Origin: Candidozyma auris
Lineage: Eukaryota > Ascomycota > Pichiomycetes > Serinales > Metschnikowiaceae
DNA: 64,000 nt
Assembly (NCBI RefSeq): GCF_003013715.1
Contig: NC_072818.1
Span: forward strand, 186,001-250,000
Direction of reading: 5' to 3'
The notes under the pieces are model-generated. The model saw nothing but the letters and a program-made list of their open reading frames with translations, did no database searches and had not been told where the DNA came from. A program made the position numbers and the translations under genes. Within the stretch, counting starts at the first letter, position 1. Every line of letters starts with the position of its first letter. Below, piece by piece: positions 10,801 to 18,967 of the stretch.

Positions 10801-11456
10801 CTAAGGAGTTTGTCTACTTTGTGATCCGTACCACTCAAGCATTTTTTAGCAGCTTGTCGATGCACATGTTCTTGGTTTCTGTGATCTTTGTTTTGGGATT
10901 GATGAATGTGTTTTTTATGGGTCGTTCAACGGTCACTTACTGGCAAGCTAAGAATGCAAAGGGTCTTATGTTGGACGTTATACACAATGAGCCAATGGTG
11001 ATGGAGCGTGCTATTTACTTGAAGGAAGTACAAGAGCTCATCAAGAAGCAGCACGTTACAGGGGATAATTCCACTTGTTTCCAAATCTTCCAAAACCAGT
11101 CATTTGTTGCCAACTACGACCAAGCGCTGGCATGGAAGTTGCGGTACGAGGATGACATTGCACAAACCGTGGCCACCAACCTTCGGAAAACTTTAAGAGA
11201 GATTGGTATACGTCGTAATGAGTTGATCGTGAGTTTGCAAATGTTGAACCAACTTGAAGAAGAGGTGGCTAAAGGCGAATGGCACAACTGGCTTCTGGAC
11301 GAGCTCGAAAAATGCAGCTACCTTACAAATCCGCCCAATGATGAACAAGAAGTGCTGAAGGAAATCAAGCTGATGTATGCAGATGGGGTGGATCAGTTGT
11401 TGGCCTTCTGTGATTGCTGTTCACAGGAGATGGCGCAAATAAAACAAGAAGAATAG
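7821..11456 (+). CDS. SIP3: SIP3/LAM3-like BAR-PH-VASt membrane-contact protein
   Basis: 1211 residues, close to S. cerevisiae Sip3/Lam3 (about 1229). The family (Ysp1/Lam1, Sip3/Lam3) sits at ER-plasma membrane contacts and moves sterols. Visible in order: a helical BAR-like region (about 30-300), a PH domain (about 330-440, KHGYLFMK to LWLKVFENV), a variable second region (about 500-700), a VASt/StART-like lipid-binding domain (about 750-960, starting near DPTPRFRVDF), a single transmembrane helix (about 1014-1034, MFLVSVIFVLGLMNVFF), and a C-terminal helical tail. The frame is open upstream but the first ATG is at 7821, preceded by ATTAAAA. The stop is 2 bp from the stop of the convergent gene at 11459. 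Sip3 versus Ysp1 assignment is by length and order only. Confidence 0.88.
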   Translation: MPSADPPSQVPPLQAKSSIEVNTEASATVKEAQQAEAEEELHLPVDLHQIKLISVALKEAALDSPSFRASVAHLHNQLMTTEKWILALRLSLTKIPKQVKELQSYVDSFLEYMTPQSLLDGLVDQEYTQTAMNAIFDGLRMIWDISLGLLNFSIPRLETTKDHIIERIALYQTYKMRYDVAQANYDKFLQIHMATLKLKDPALIMEDLLQLFNVRKEYLNASLDLILELNQVIDQVNNRLVRFIYLMWHQKMERFGSHPIVTQLLGDVWNHLKKISSWCDHHRSSVGKLHKDMEAARKQIQESTIATFFPSGDINDYRSSLISGAVLSLYPESAVEKHGYLFMKTYVEKSTKPVWVPRWAFLQGGVFGLLELSPSGTAVQETDKIGVLICNTKYTPNEERRFCFELKTIDTTLVFQAETVQELSLWLKVFENVKMRITDSTDPMSSLLGIASNRYPPLMNEFASTVNTSTDKQLTNSKIINKEGQIITSSKLSTHLIKNQKLFQTFIYSQVTKIRLPFFTEYSRSALIAYSFAGSTVVPTALSANIWGSLNWGVYYLHDDTIDRGAKEPEFSPEDIFTKQIGQGIMVPSNYPDTLLASEIQLRALFEAEVDGDECCLLSFHCLWSPNSNQELRSTAFITHKHFYFYLHSLGFVSLCKIPIDQIVEGSCVLKKTYDYVKVFRVNGLMKLKIFLDEGILIAQKINGIVENCTSNNPLDVCGLINKLKDIERDYELKKEELMHMAQNKASTNEASSFQIDRNPHDPTPRFRVDFSDDMYHLCQYTIKLPPKAVFHILFGAKSHVLDASYPVVSVKYITKGSWMKVPGNDRGLYRDFLSALVYHNGKTDTVTVRQEIEDMSDNEYYCCKALRSMFKFGMVTFEIKSRIVIIATEGGNSRILYYALIDFDRKNIINPILKNLFKTFQLSFANGIYRRLEKTSLVIGSHGQIAKAIYLYGKIPVAETPYVVPKPNPTKLNIDTLFRLMARGTAGSIWRKAKEFVYFVIRTTQAFFSSLSMHMFLVSVIFVLGLMNVFFMGRSTVTYWQAKNAKGLMLDVIHNEPMVMERAIYLKEVQELIKKQHVTGDNSTCFQIFQNQSFVANYDQALAWKLRYEDDIAQTVATNLRKTLREIGIRRNELIVSLQMLNQLEEEVAKGEWHNWLLDELEKCSYLTNPPNDEQEVLKEIKLMYADGVDQLLAFCDCCSQEMAQIKQEE

Positions 11457-11458
11457 GT

Positions 11459-12112
11459 TCATCTGGCAGGAATTGCGATGCAGTTGATGACTTTCCGCCA
11501 TGAATGCTTGAATTTGTTTCTCTTTCGGCTATAATCAGACAGCTCAGAGCGTGAATCCGTTGCCGACAGTACGGAACCCTTGCGATGGGATGCACGTCTT
11601 ATGAGACGTATCATAGCATCGGCATATGTCACAGGGACCTCCTCTTCTGGTACTTTTGGCGCTTTGGACCGCTCCATGAGCTCATCCACAGAAAGAACAA
11701 CTGGTGGGTGCACCTGATTGGGCGTCACGAAAAGCTGAAAATTTGGAAACCGTCCAGCTACAGACTGCAACGTTGGATGCTCTGAATGAAGATCCATTAG
11801 TCTTGTGGCTTTATACTGCTTGCCCATGTGAATGAGTTTGATGTCACTAATATGGGACATGTTATTGGTCCAGTTCTGTGCAAAAATGTAAATCAAAAGG
11901 TGTAGCGTGGTCAAGTCTTCACCAGGAGCCACGTAAGGAGCGGCAAACTCTTCAAGGTCTTCGATCTGGATGGTTTTCGTTTCCATCAAATTTGGAAGCA
12001 TTATCCTGATCTCGGTTAGTGCCGTTCCTTCCTCCACCCTAGCTGCAGGGAAGGTTTTGCCAGGCACGAACGTTGACGTGGACAGACACGGTGATAGAAC
12101 AGTAAAGTCCAT
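11459..12112 (-). CDS. Unassigned protein with a possible ubiquitin-like fold
   Basis: 217 residues from the ATG at 12112 (an upstream TTG is ignored). I do not recognise the family. Residues about 30-130 read like a ubiquitin-like domain: a beta strand (LTEIRIMLPN), a helical stretch (LTTLHLLIYIFAQNW), then ISDIKLIHMGKQY, which recalls the beta3-beta4 pattern ('IKLIxxGK') of Ubl domains such as that of Get5/Mdy2, and a final strand (FQLFVTP). The C-terminal 80 residues are charged and basic (RKRNKFKHSWRK) and show no Get5-type dimerisation domain. No membrane segment or signal. It converges with SIP3 with only two bases between stop codons, so the 3' UTRs must overlap. Confidence 0.65.
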   Translation of the reverse strand: MDFTVLSPCLSTSTFVPGKTFPAARVEEGTALTEIRIMLPNLMETKTIQIEDLEEFAAPYVAPGEDLTTLHLLIYIFAQNWTNNMSHISDIKLIHMGKQYKATRLMDLHSEHPTLQSVAGRFPNFQLFVTPNQVHPPVVLSVDELMERSKAPKVPEEEVPVTYADAMIRLIRRASHRKGSVLSATDSRSELSDYSRKRNKFKHSWRKVINCIAIPAR

Positions 12113-12471
12113 AGCCAAAGGTTTGAAAAGCGAAATTGTTTCGAAAGTTTTGCGGAACTTTTCTGTCTTTTATGGAGTCCCCCACTTCTAGAATAAGGAT
12201 TGGTGCAAACCACCTGCGTGCTGCATACAAGCGAAAAGATGTGCCGCATTTAATTTTTTCGTGGGGTCTGAGGGGCTTTTGCCTCGACAAGATGCAGGAT
12301 ACTCCTATAATTTCGAGAAAGATGCCTCGTATACTCCAGTTTTTCCCCATACTGTGTGGCAGGTTATATGCAGGCACAAAAGATGGAAAGCGAATGATTG
12401 CAAATTTTAACCAAAACTTCAAGGTGCCCATTTTCATCTTTTGGGTAGAATTATTGAAGTAAGCCTTTGAA
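12113..12471. other. Intergenic, promoter of the 217-residue protein
   Basis: 360 bp between two genes on the minus strand. Frames open on both strands start with TTG and have no recognisable content. I see no RNA gene or repeat. Confidence 0.5.
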
Positions 12472-12891
12472 CTAACTGGTGACGACGTGATACTTATCCA
12501 AGTAACCCCAGTCGTCGAGAAAAATCACATTTTCCATCTTTTGAAGCATCGTTGTGAGAAGCTCGTTCTGCCTGTAATACTCAGTTGCAGTTGGCTGCAA
12601 AACGATGTGATCAAGGTGTTCGACGACCATAAGGCACGAGCTGGGCACAATTCCTTTGACTTTCTCACTCAAATCGTGCAAGTCTTCCACGTGCTCGTAA
12701 TGGAAATTTTTAAGCTTTTCCGAATTCAGGGTCCAAGAGAATTTCTGTTTCTGCACTGCCTGCCGGAGGGAGTCATGGTTCGTGCAGTTGAAGTAGTAGA
12801 CTTGCTCCGAGGTGGGCCTGGACTCGATGATTTCAAAGGCTTCATTGAGTGCTCGTTGAAGTCCTCCAGAAGTTGAGATGTGAAGTCTCAT
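12472..12891 (-). CDS. Small unassigned protein, possibly a RecA-fold Shu-type factor
   Basis: 139 residues from the ATG at 12891. No confident family. The layout (ISTSGGLQRALNEAFEII at the start, then a hydrophobic strand ending in acids, CLMVVEHLDHIV, then MENVIFLDDWGY) resembles strands of a reduced RecA/Rad51-paralogue fold with a Walker-B-like strand and no Walker A loop, as in the small Shu-complex proteins (Shu1, Csm2, Psy3). This is a structural guess from pattern only. No signal or membrane segment. It is followed on the same strand by the 217-residue gene after 360 bp. Confidence 0.55.
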   Translation of the reverse strand: MRLHISTSGGLQRALNEAFEIIESRPTSEQVYYFNCTNHDSLRQAVQKQKFSWTLNSEKLKNFHYEHVEDLHDLSEKVKGIVPSSCLMVVEHLDHIVLQPTATEYYRQNELLTTMLQKMENVIFLDDWGYLDKYHVVTS

Positions 12892-13059
12892 GAGATGGGT
12901 AAGAAAATAGATAAGAACGGAATGTAGGTGGAGGACGGTGCACTGTGTGCAGGCCGATATATTGGCTAACTAAACGTGTCTGTTTATTGCTTGCACTAGA
13001 TGGCAGTGGTGTAAGTGACTTGGCTAAGGGGCGTTGTTTACGAATTTCCCGATGACGCA

Positions 13060-13067
13060 TCACGTGA
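13060..13067. promoter_or_regulatory. TCACGTGA palindrome (Cbf1-type E-box)
   Basis: Perfect 8-bp palindrome matching the Cbf1-type centromere-binding-factor/E-box site, one of three CACGTG cores within 500 bp (also 13361-13366 and 13552-13559). Function inferred. Confidence 0.45.
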
Positions 13068-13551
13068 CGAGGTGACCTGATGTTAGAGTTCCGAAACTTA
13101 GCTTCGCTTGCTTGTTCTGCATTTACGGTGTCTCCCTTCGTCATATTGCTGCCCCTTACGTCACACATGAGTGCTATTATGAGAATTGACTTTGGGACGC
13201 AGGCTAGCGCCAATTCTTGGCCCGTGACGAGTGAGGAGAGACAGAGATTCAGAAGATCAACTCAAAGCTTAAGTGAGGAGAGATAATTTACTGTTGGCAA
13301 ATATAGGACAGCTGGCTAGCTGGCAAGGTTAGATGTTGGTAGGGTGGCTGGAAATCATATCACGTGCTTTGAATCACATGATCAACTCACATACAGACCA
13401 ATGATCTACTTTTTTGGCAATCTATGGTATCAGAGTGGGTGCCTCATAAATAGGATAGAAATGACAATAATGTATCATCCTTGATAGCATGTGTAGCTTT
13501 GTGCACGCATTGAATTGACCGTACTTTAAAAAAAAGGGATATACAAGGAGG

Positions 13552-13559
13552 TCACGTGA
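13552..13559. promoter_or_regulatory. TCACGTGA palindrome upstream of MTR3
   Basis: Perfect Cbf1-type palindrome about 410 bp before the MTR3 ATG, the nearest of the three CACGTG cores in this spacer. Confidence 0.45.
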
Positions 13560-13964
13560 TGCCACACAGACGTCCAGCGCAAGTGTTCGCCAATACCAAA
13601 AACTACGACTTTTTAAGCACTCCAAGACAGTCGAAAAACGTTTCTGATGATTCTCGTCCCTTTTATCGAATCAACTTCTACTGGTGCACTCTCCTTTTGC
13701 CTTGTGCCCATTCTTCCTACACAGACCCCATCACCAAGCGCAATCCGATAAATTGTTCTAGCAAAATACTGAAATCACCATTTTCAACCTAATCTATCCA
13801 GCAATCTTGGAACTACAATACCCAACTCCGAGTTCTTAGCTGGATCCCCTGGCCCCTCTGTTCGTGTGTCTTGTCCATCAAACCTGCATACAACCCTCGG
13901 CTTCACCAACCTCATCACCATACTATCTTCTCCCATACTAAACTATCGCTTCCAACTCCTCCAA

Positions 13965-14798
13965 ATGAGCACCGACAGAAGACGTCTCACAGGTCCCAGC
14001 GACGTCAAAACGCCCCTTAGAGGTATCTCCCTGGGAGCAAGCACATTACCCAAAAAATTCAGCCCTCCAGACTCCTCCCCCCGCAAGTTCTTTGTCAAAT
14101 CAGGACTCACGAAAAACGCCAATGGCCTGGCATATCTCGAGGCGGGAACGACCATCGTCGAAGTGGGTGTCTACGGTCCTCGTCCGATCCGTGGCTCCTT
14201 CATCGACAGAGCGTCTTTTTCCGTCGAGTGCAAGTTTCTTCCGTACTTGACACAACCTAACGAGGTTATCTTCAACGGCAGCGATAAGCGAAACGCCAGA
14301 ACGTCCCTAACACATATCGAGCACAGAATTAGCAAGTACGTGGAAACGGCGTTCTTGCCGTCGATCTGCCTTGAAAAATACCCCAAGTCGGCCATCGATA
14401 TTTATGTGAATGTGATTGCCTTCGATGCTCAGACACAGACGTTGTCCAACTTAGTAGCGTGGGTGGTCAATTGCACGGCGTTGGCGTTGGTGGATTCGGC
14501 CATAGAAGTCAAGGATTTGGTGACAGGCGGGCATGCACGAATGGAGCACGACGGCGAAGTCAAGATGGATGCGGTCGTGGACAGTGGAGACGAAACGGTG
14601 GAAGGAACAGAGTGTGTGGCGAGTTTCATGAAGATGCACGAGAACCAGATGGTGGCGATTTGGGTGGAGAGCAATGGTTCACTCGAGGTGGATGAGCAGG
14701 GGTTGGAGAAGTTGATGAACGGCTGTGACACGATGGCCACAGAGGTCAGGAAGAACCTCAACGGTTACTTGTTGCTGGTGGCCAATGGAAATGAATGA
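13965..14798 (+). CDS. MTR3: Exosome RNase PH-like subunit Mtr3
   Basis: 277 residues. It is a structural subunit of the nine-protein RNA exosome ring, which feeds RNA to Rrp44/Rrp6 for 3'-5' decay and processing. The N terminus MSTDRRRLTGP matches the DRRRLLGP start of yeast Mtr3, and VYGPRPIRGSF and YPKSAIDIYV are the family motifs. The phosphorolytic residues of bacterial RNase PH are not expected in Mtr3. I take the ATG at 13965 because the frame upstream has only a GTG and the family motif begins at this Met. Codon 55 is CTG in the context N-G-x-A-Y-L-E, where RNase PH proteins have the conserved Ser of G-S-A: direct evidence for CUG read as Ser. Confidence 0.93.
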   Translation: MSTDRRRLTGPSDVKTPLRGISLGASTLPKKFSPPDSSPRKFFVKSGLTKNANGLAYLEAGTTIVEVGVYGPRPIRGSFIDRASFSVECKFLPYLTQPNEVIFNGSDKRNARTSLTHIEHRISKYVETAFLPSICLEKYPKSAIDIYVNVIAFDAQTQTLSNLVAWVVNCTALALVDSAIEVKDLVTGGHARMEHDGEVKMDAVVDSGDETVEGTECVASFMKMHENQMVAIWVESNGSLEVDEQGLEKLMNGCDTMATEVRKNLNGYLLLVANGNE

Positions 14799-15391
14799 TG
14801 CAAGCATCACTAGGGCGCATTTAAGGTTTCTGTCGTGTTAAGCATAATATGCTTGTTGAACAGTACGTTGACGACTTTTGGGTATCGTGAGTTATTTTCA
14901 CTAACGACGAGGCATACCAGGATACGCTGCTCAGCCGACTTTATTGCGTTTGCATGTCATATTTGAGGCCAAAAGGCTGTGCTGCTTAGTGAAAGGTATT
15001 GCTCTGCTGAAAGCAGACACATTGGCTTCTCAGCAGCAAAAGTTGCAGACATGAATGCTTTCCTTACTACTGTATCGTGGAAGGAAAATACACGAAGATT
15101 GGTACCATGCAGATTCGATTTCGTTGTATCATCTGTTTTGAGCTCTTTGGTTTCAAGCAAGTACCATGGTGAGAAAGCTTTCAAATTTTGGTATGCCTTG
15201 TACGATATGATGCTCTGAGCGACTTGCCATCATCGTCCTAACTCACCCTCATAATAGAGTTCCACCAAAGGACACCCTATAGATTTCCAGTGGAGTTAAA
15301 ATTGCCATAGTAAATCACACAACATTGCCTTAATTTCTACGTGTTACCTCTCTCATAATCTAATCTATACTGTAATCTATGTACAACTTTT
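14799..15391. other. Convergent intergenic region MTR3/CHO2
   Basis: 590 bp holding the two 3' ends. No coding or structural feature is supported. Confidence 0.5.
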
Positions 15392-17953
15392 CTATTGTGT
15401 TTTCTTTTCTTTCGACAAATGCTCACGCTCGTCCACCAGCAACTCAGACAAGGCGTTGTTGATGGAGACCAACTTTGTTGCCAAGTCAAGAATGGTGAAC
15501 TTGTTGCCGCTTTCGTTGTCGTTGTAGATCAAAAACCTCTTGCTGACGTTGACACCGGTGCATTTGCTGATAAGCTGGGCAAGCCTTGTGTAGATGGCGA
15601 CAATATCGTCATTTTTGCCGATACACAGGTAGATTGGTATATCAATTTCAATCTTAGCTGTCAACATATTGGCAAATATAGCCTTTTTGAGCTCCTCAGC
15701 CAACTCTGGAGCATCGGCACCGGTGGAAGGAACTTTGATCTTGGGACATTTGATCTCAAACGGCGAAGAAATAAAACCAACGTCGTGCTTTCCATCAATG
15801 TGGTATCTGAACTCGTAGAGACCTTCTTCCCAAAACAACTTTTCATGGGAAAACTTGATGAAGCCAGTAGTCTCTGGACCAGTCCAGTCCCAGCGAGAGT
15901 TGGACGAGATCAATGTTCTGTAACGAGAGTACGACGTATGTGTGATCTTGTACAAACCAACCCAGTCTTTTGAAGAATGGCCCTGAGGAGCAGAGAATTT
16001 GACTTGAACAGGCTGACCAACGTATTTGAAAGGAATAGATTCTGTCTCGTGTAAATCTGTAATCTCCAAATGGTAGTCACTATTGGCGAAGTACTTGTTT
16101 TGGGACAAATCGGCGATGCTCTGTTTGGAGAATAAGCTGGTGGTGGCTCTCAACTCCTTCATGAAAGCGTCAAAAGACACCATCAACGACGTGGTGGCAG
16201 CTTGGCGCTTCTGGGAATCCGACCTACTGAGCTTCTTCTCGATACCCTCAGGCAACAAGTGTTTCTTGACGGTCTTGGTGACACCACTGTCTTGAAGAAC
16301 CTCATCCTCTCCGTAGATCTTGATCATGTGGTTCTTTTCGATGAAATTGATTCTGATGAAGTTGTTGACGACCCAAATCAAGCAAATCACGAGGTTGTCG
16401 AAAGTGGGCAACATCAAAGTGACCCCCATGACGCCACAGACGCCGAAAACTTGCTCGGGGTTGTTCAAGTAACGGTACACACCAGCTTTGGTCAAATGCG
16501 CTCTTTGGGGCATAAAGGAAGACTTGGGAATGAAGAAGTCGCCGTAAAACCAGCCAAAGTAGCCAATCAGATCAATGATGGAGGCATTGATCCAGACCTG
16601 GGTAACGACAAGCATCACGCCCATAAAGATTCGCAAGTAGAGGTATTCAGTAAAGAACAAGTGCTGGAACTGACACCAAGTGAGCACCTTGAACAAGTTC
16701 ATACCAATAAACGAGGCGTAGGTCAAGTTGATGAAGGAGTTGTAGAGAACGGCAAAGTTGTTGAGGGATTTTTCAACAGGAACGTTATTGGAGAGGTACC
16801 ATTTGGTGAAGGTCTTGAACTCGCTTTGGAGAACCAAAACGATATCGATAGAAAAGGACTCGAGCACTTTCATGGCCACAGTCAAGTAGAAGAGAATTCG
16901 GCTCACGGCAGAGACATCGTACGCGGTAAGAGAGGCCAAGACAGGAATAAAAGCCAGGTAGGTGACACAGTTGATCAAGTTGATCACGTCGCTTGCTCTC
17001 AATACGTTGAAGTTGGCCAACCCAACCAAGGGCTTGGCGTTATCAAAATTGGCCAAATCCTTGTAGTTGATCAACTGCTGCAAGCTGTTTTCGTTGGCCG
17101 AAGGCCCGTAAATCTTATCGATATGGGGGTTTTCAATGAAGCGCAAGAACACCATTTGCAAGAAGTGACCGAAAACGGCCACCACCAACACCGTGTAAGA
17201 TTTGGCAATGAGAGCAAATCCATAGTACCCAATGTAACCCACAGAGTACATGGGGTGAGGAAACATCTCAAACACGCCATCAAAGATCAAATCTTCGTTG
17301 TTGATCTGTCTGAAGAAGAAATCGCCCCAGTACCACGCATAGTCCTTAATGGTGTTATGAGCATTGACTTTCACCCACAAGTTGAACAAAATGAGGGAGA
17401 TTCCAACGACAATTCGAGCCGTCACCGCCCAAACAGGCTGTCCGTGCAAAAACTGGTAGTTGTCTTTAAGACAGCAAGCAACTACAAGACACACAAACGT
17501 AGTGAAGTCCAGCATCAAGATCAAATCAACGACTTTACGGAAAATCAACCATGTGTTGAAATCCACCGGGTAAGCAGAAATCGAGTACTCTGGGCCCATT
17601 TGGGACTTGATCTCCATCTGGGCGAAATGAGCCAACTTCGACAGAGAGTTCTTCTCAAACAAACGCAATTTTTTAGCCCACCCGACTAGTCTGAACCTGT
17701 TCAGCTGCTGGTTGAGCAAGTAGCCAATACCGAAGTTGTAGCAAAAACGCCAGAACACGTAAAGGGCAATGAATACCTTGATCTGGGCGTCGGCCAGCGG
17801 AAGCAAGAAAATCACGCCGTTGGCCGCCAAAAGCACCAATATGATCAGCTCACACACCAGCTTCCTCACGCTGGGGTCAAAGAGCGTCTTCACCATATCG
17901 TGGGTCTCGGGCACGGCGAAGGTCTCGCCCCGGAAAGTAATTCCCTGGGACAT
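15392..17953 (-). CDS. CHO2: Phosphatidylethanolamine N-methyltransferase Cho2
   Basis: 853 residues (S. cerevisiae Cho2 has 869). It catalyses the first SAM-dependent methylation of phosphatidylethanolamine on the way to phosphatidylcholine, in the ER membrane; Opi3 completes the pathway. The N-terminal two thirds has many membrane segments and two tandem methyltransferase-like units, one with HPMYSVGYIGYYG (about residues 233-245) ending in IDKIYG, the other with NNPEQVFGVCG ending in MIKIYGE. The C-terminal third is a soluble beta-rich tail. The start is ATG 17953; the frame is open to 18121, but the upstream ATG at 18091 lies inside the UAS-INO element and upstream of the TATA box, so it should not be used. 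Confidence 0.95.
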   Translation of the reverse strand: MSQGITFRGETFAVPETHDMVKTLFDPSVRKLVCELIILVLLAANGVIFLLPLADAQIKVFIALYVFWRFCYNFGIGYLLNQQLNRFRLVGWAKKLRLFEKNSLSKLAHFAQMEIKSQMGPEYSISAYPVDFNTWLIFRKVVDLILMLDFTTFVCLVVACCLKDNYQFLHGQPVWAVTARIVVGISLILFNLWVKVNAHNTIKDYAWYWGDFFFRQINNEDLIFDGVFEMFPHPMYSVGYIGYYGFALIAKSYTVLVVAVFGHFLQMVFLRFIENPHIDKIYGPSANENSLQQLINYKDLANFDNAKPLVGLANFNVLRASDVINLINCVTYLAFIPVLASLTAYDVSAVSRILFYLTVAMKVLESFSIDIVLVLQSEFKTFTKWYLSNNVPVEKSLNNFAVLYNSFINLTYASFIGMNLFKVLTWCQFQHLFFTEYLYLRIFMGVMLVVTQVWINASIIDLIGYFGWFYGDFFIPKSSFMPQRAHLTKAGVYRYLNNPEQVFGVCGVMGVTLMLPTFDNLVICLIWVVNNFIRINFIEKNHMIKIYGEDEVLQDSGVTKTVKKHLLPEGIEKKLSRSDSQKRQAATTSLMVSFDAFMKELRATTSLFSKQSIADLSQNKYFANSDYHLEITDLHETESIPFKYVGQPVQVKFSAPQGHSSKDWVGLYKITHTSYSRYRTLISSNSRWDWTGPETTGFIKFSHEKLFWEEGLYEFRYHIDGKHDVGFISSPFEIKCPKIKVPSTGADAPELAEELKKAIFANMLTAKIEIDIPIYLCIGKNDDIVAIYTRLAQLISKCTGVNVSKRFLIYNDNESGNKFTILDLATKLVSINNALSELLVDEREHLSKEKKTQ

Positions 17954-18038
17954 CTGGACGGAAGCAATTGAGAGGGAATTGGAGGAGATGGGGGCAGAAT
18001 TCCGGTTGGTTTGAGGTTTTCTGGCGGCGGATCCGCTT

Positions 18039-18046
18039 CTTATATA
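18039..18046 (-). promoter_or_regulatory. TATA box of CHO2
   Basis: TATATAAG on the minus strand, 86 bp upstream of the CHO2 ATG at 17953 and between it and the UAS-INO element. Confidence 0.65.
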
Positions 18047-18088
18047 GTAGTAGGGCTTTGGTATGTTGGAATTTGGCCGGGACCCGCG

Positions 18089-18098
18089 CATGTGAAAT
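18089..18098 (+). promoter_or_regulatory. UAS-INO / ICRE element upstream of CHO2
   Basis: CATGTGAAAT, a perfect match to the 10-bp inositol/choline-responsive element bound by Ino2/Ino4 in S. cerevisiae, where it drives CHO2, OPI3 and INO1. It lies 136 bp upstream of the CHO2 ATG and just beyond the TATA box. Position and exact match make function plausible; not proven. Confidence 0.6.
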
Positions 18099-18959
18099 TG
18101 GCCGACGAGAAATGGGTGCAAAAAGTGGAGGCAGTGGAGAGAGAGAAAGAGAGACTAAGATGGGAGTCAGCTGAGTTAGGACACAGGGTAGATTGTAAAA
18201 AATTCTTCATGGGTTGAGGTTTTCTTGAATTTGGTAGATTGAAAGCAAGGCCCAAATGCTTTTATTGTGACACGAAATTGACATAGGGAGCGTAATACTA
18301 GACAATTGAGAAAAAAGAGGCAAAAGTAGAAACCCACAGAATTACGAGATTTCCCTTTTATTTCTCTAGGTCAGTTTGAGAGCTCATAGAGAGATCTTCA
18401 ATATCAGCTGCAATTGGAGGATTTGTGTCACATTGGCTGAGGACCCTTCTGCGGACCGCTATGGGCCAGAACTTACTACGGACGAAATTGATCCGTAGGC
18501 AGGGAAAAAAGAGGTTAATTGCAAAAACCTACTCCAATATGATTAAGCATCAGTCTTTATTTTGCAGCAATATTTGCCTTACTTCATGAATTTCATCCTA
18601 TCGCTAAGTGAATCCTATCTAAGGCGCACAGCGGGTATAAGCAAGATCTAATCCCCATTTTGCGTTCTTTAAGCTTTCGAAACATGCAATTGATCAAAAT
18701 ATTGGCAAATTGATGGTGCTTCTCTGTCTATCAATCGAAAATCTAGCACCCTTTTGGATTTTAGGCTGATGCTTGAGCTTATCAGTGGAAGAAGGAACCA
18801 AATCGACTTTAAAATGTGAATTCTGGTAATACGTGAAGTGCTTAGAAATCTTTGTTCTGCTGGGCTCTAGATCCTCCTATTGTCACAAACCAAGCAAGTA
18901 TTTTGAACTGTGAACAGCATGGAGCTGACTTTTGGGCTCCATTTAATAAAAAGGCAAGA

Positions 18960-18967
18960 TATATAAG
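18960..18967 (+). promoter_or_regulatory. TATATAAG with a short ATG frame downstream
   Basis: TATATAAG is followed 50 bp later by an ATG (19010) that opens only 10 codons (MLQVFWNSVF). The spacing equals that of the lipase genes and the peptide resembles a truncated signal sequence. It could be a dead promoter or chance. Confidence 0.25.

Larger units (their letters stand above)
12892..13964. other. Divergent promoter region with three CACGTG sites
   Basis: 1.07 kb between the small minus-strand gene and MTR3. It contains TCACGTGA at 13060-13067, CACGTG at 13361-13366 and TCACGTGA at 13552-13559. No gene is supported. Confidence 0.6.

Noticed and set aside
12136..12462. 108-codon plus-strand frame between two small genes
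   Set aside because: TTG start, no protein character, sits in the promoter of the 217-residue gene.
16202..17689. 495-codon open frame on the plus strand opposite CHO2
   Set aside because: Lies wholly antisense to a well-conserved gene; its composition (His, Val, Gln, Glu rich) is the mirror of CHO2 codons.
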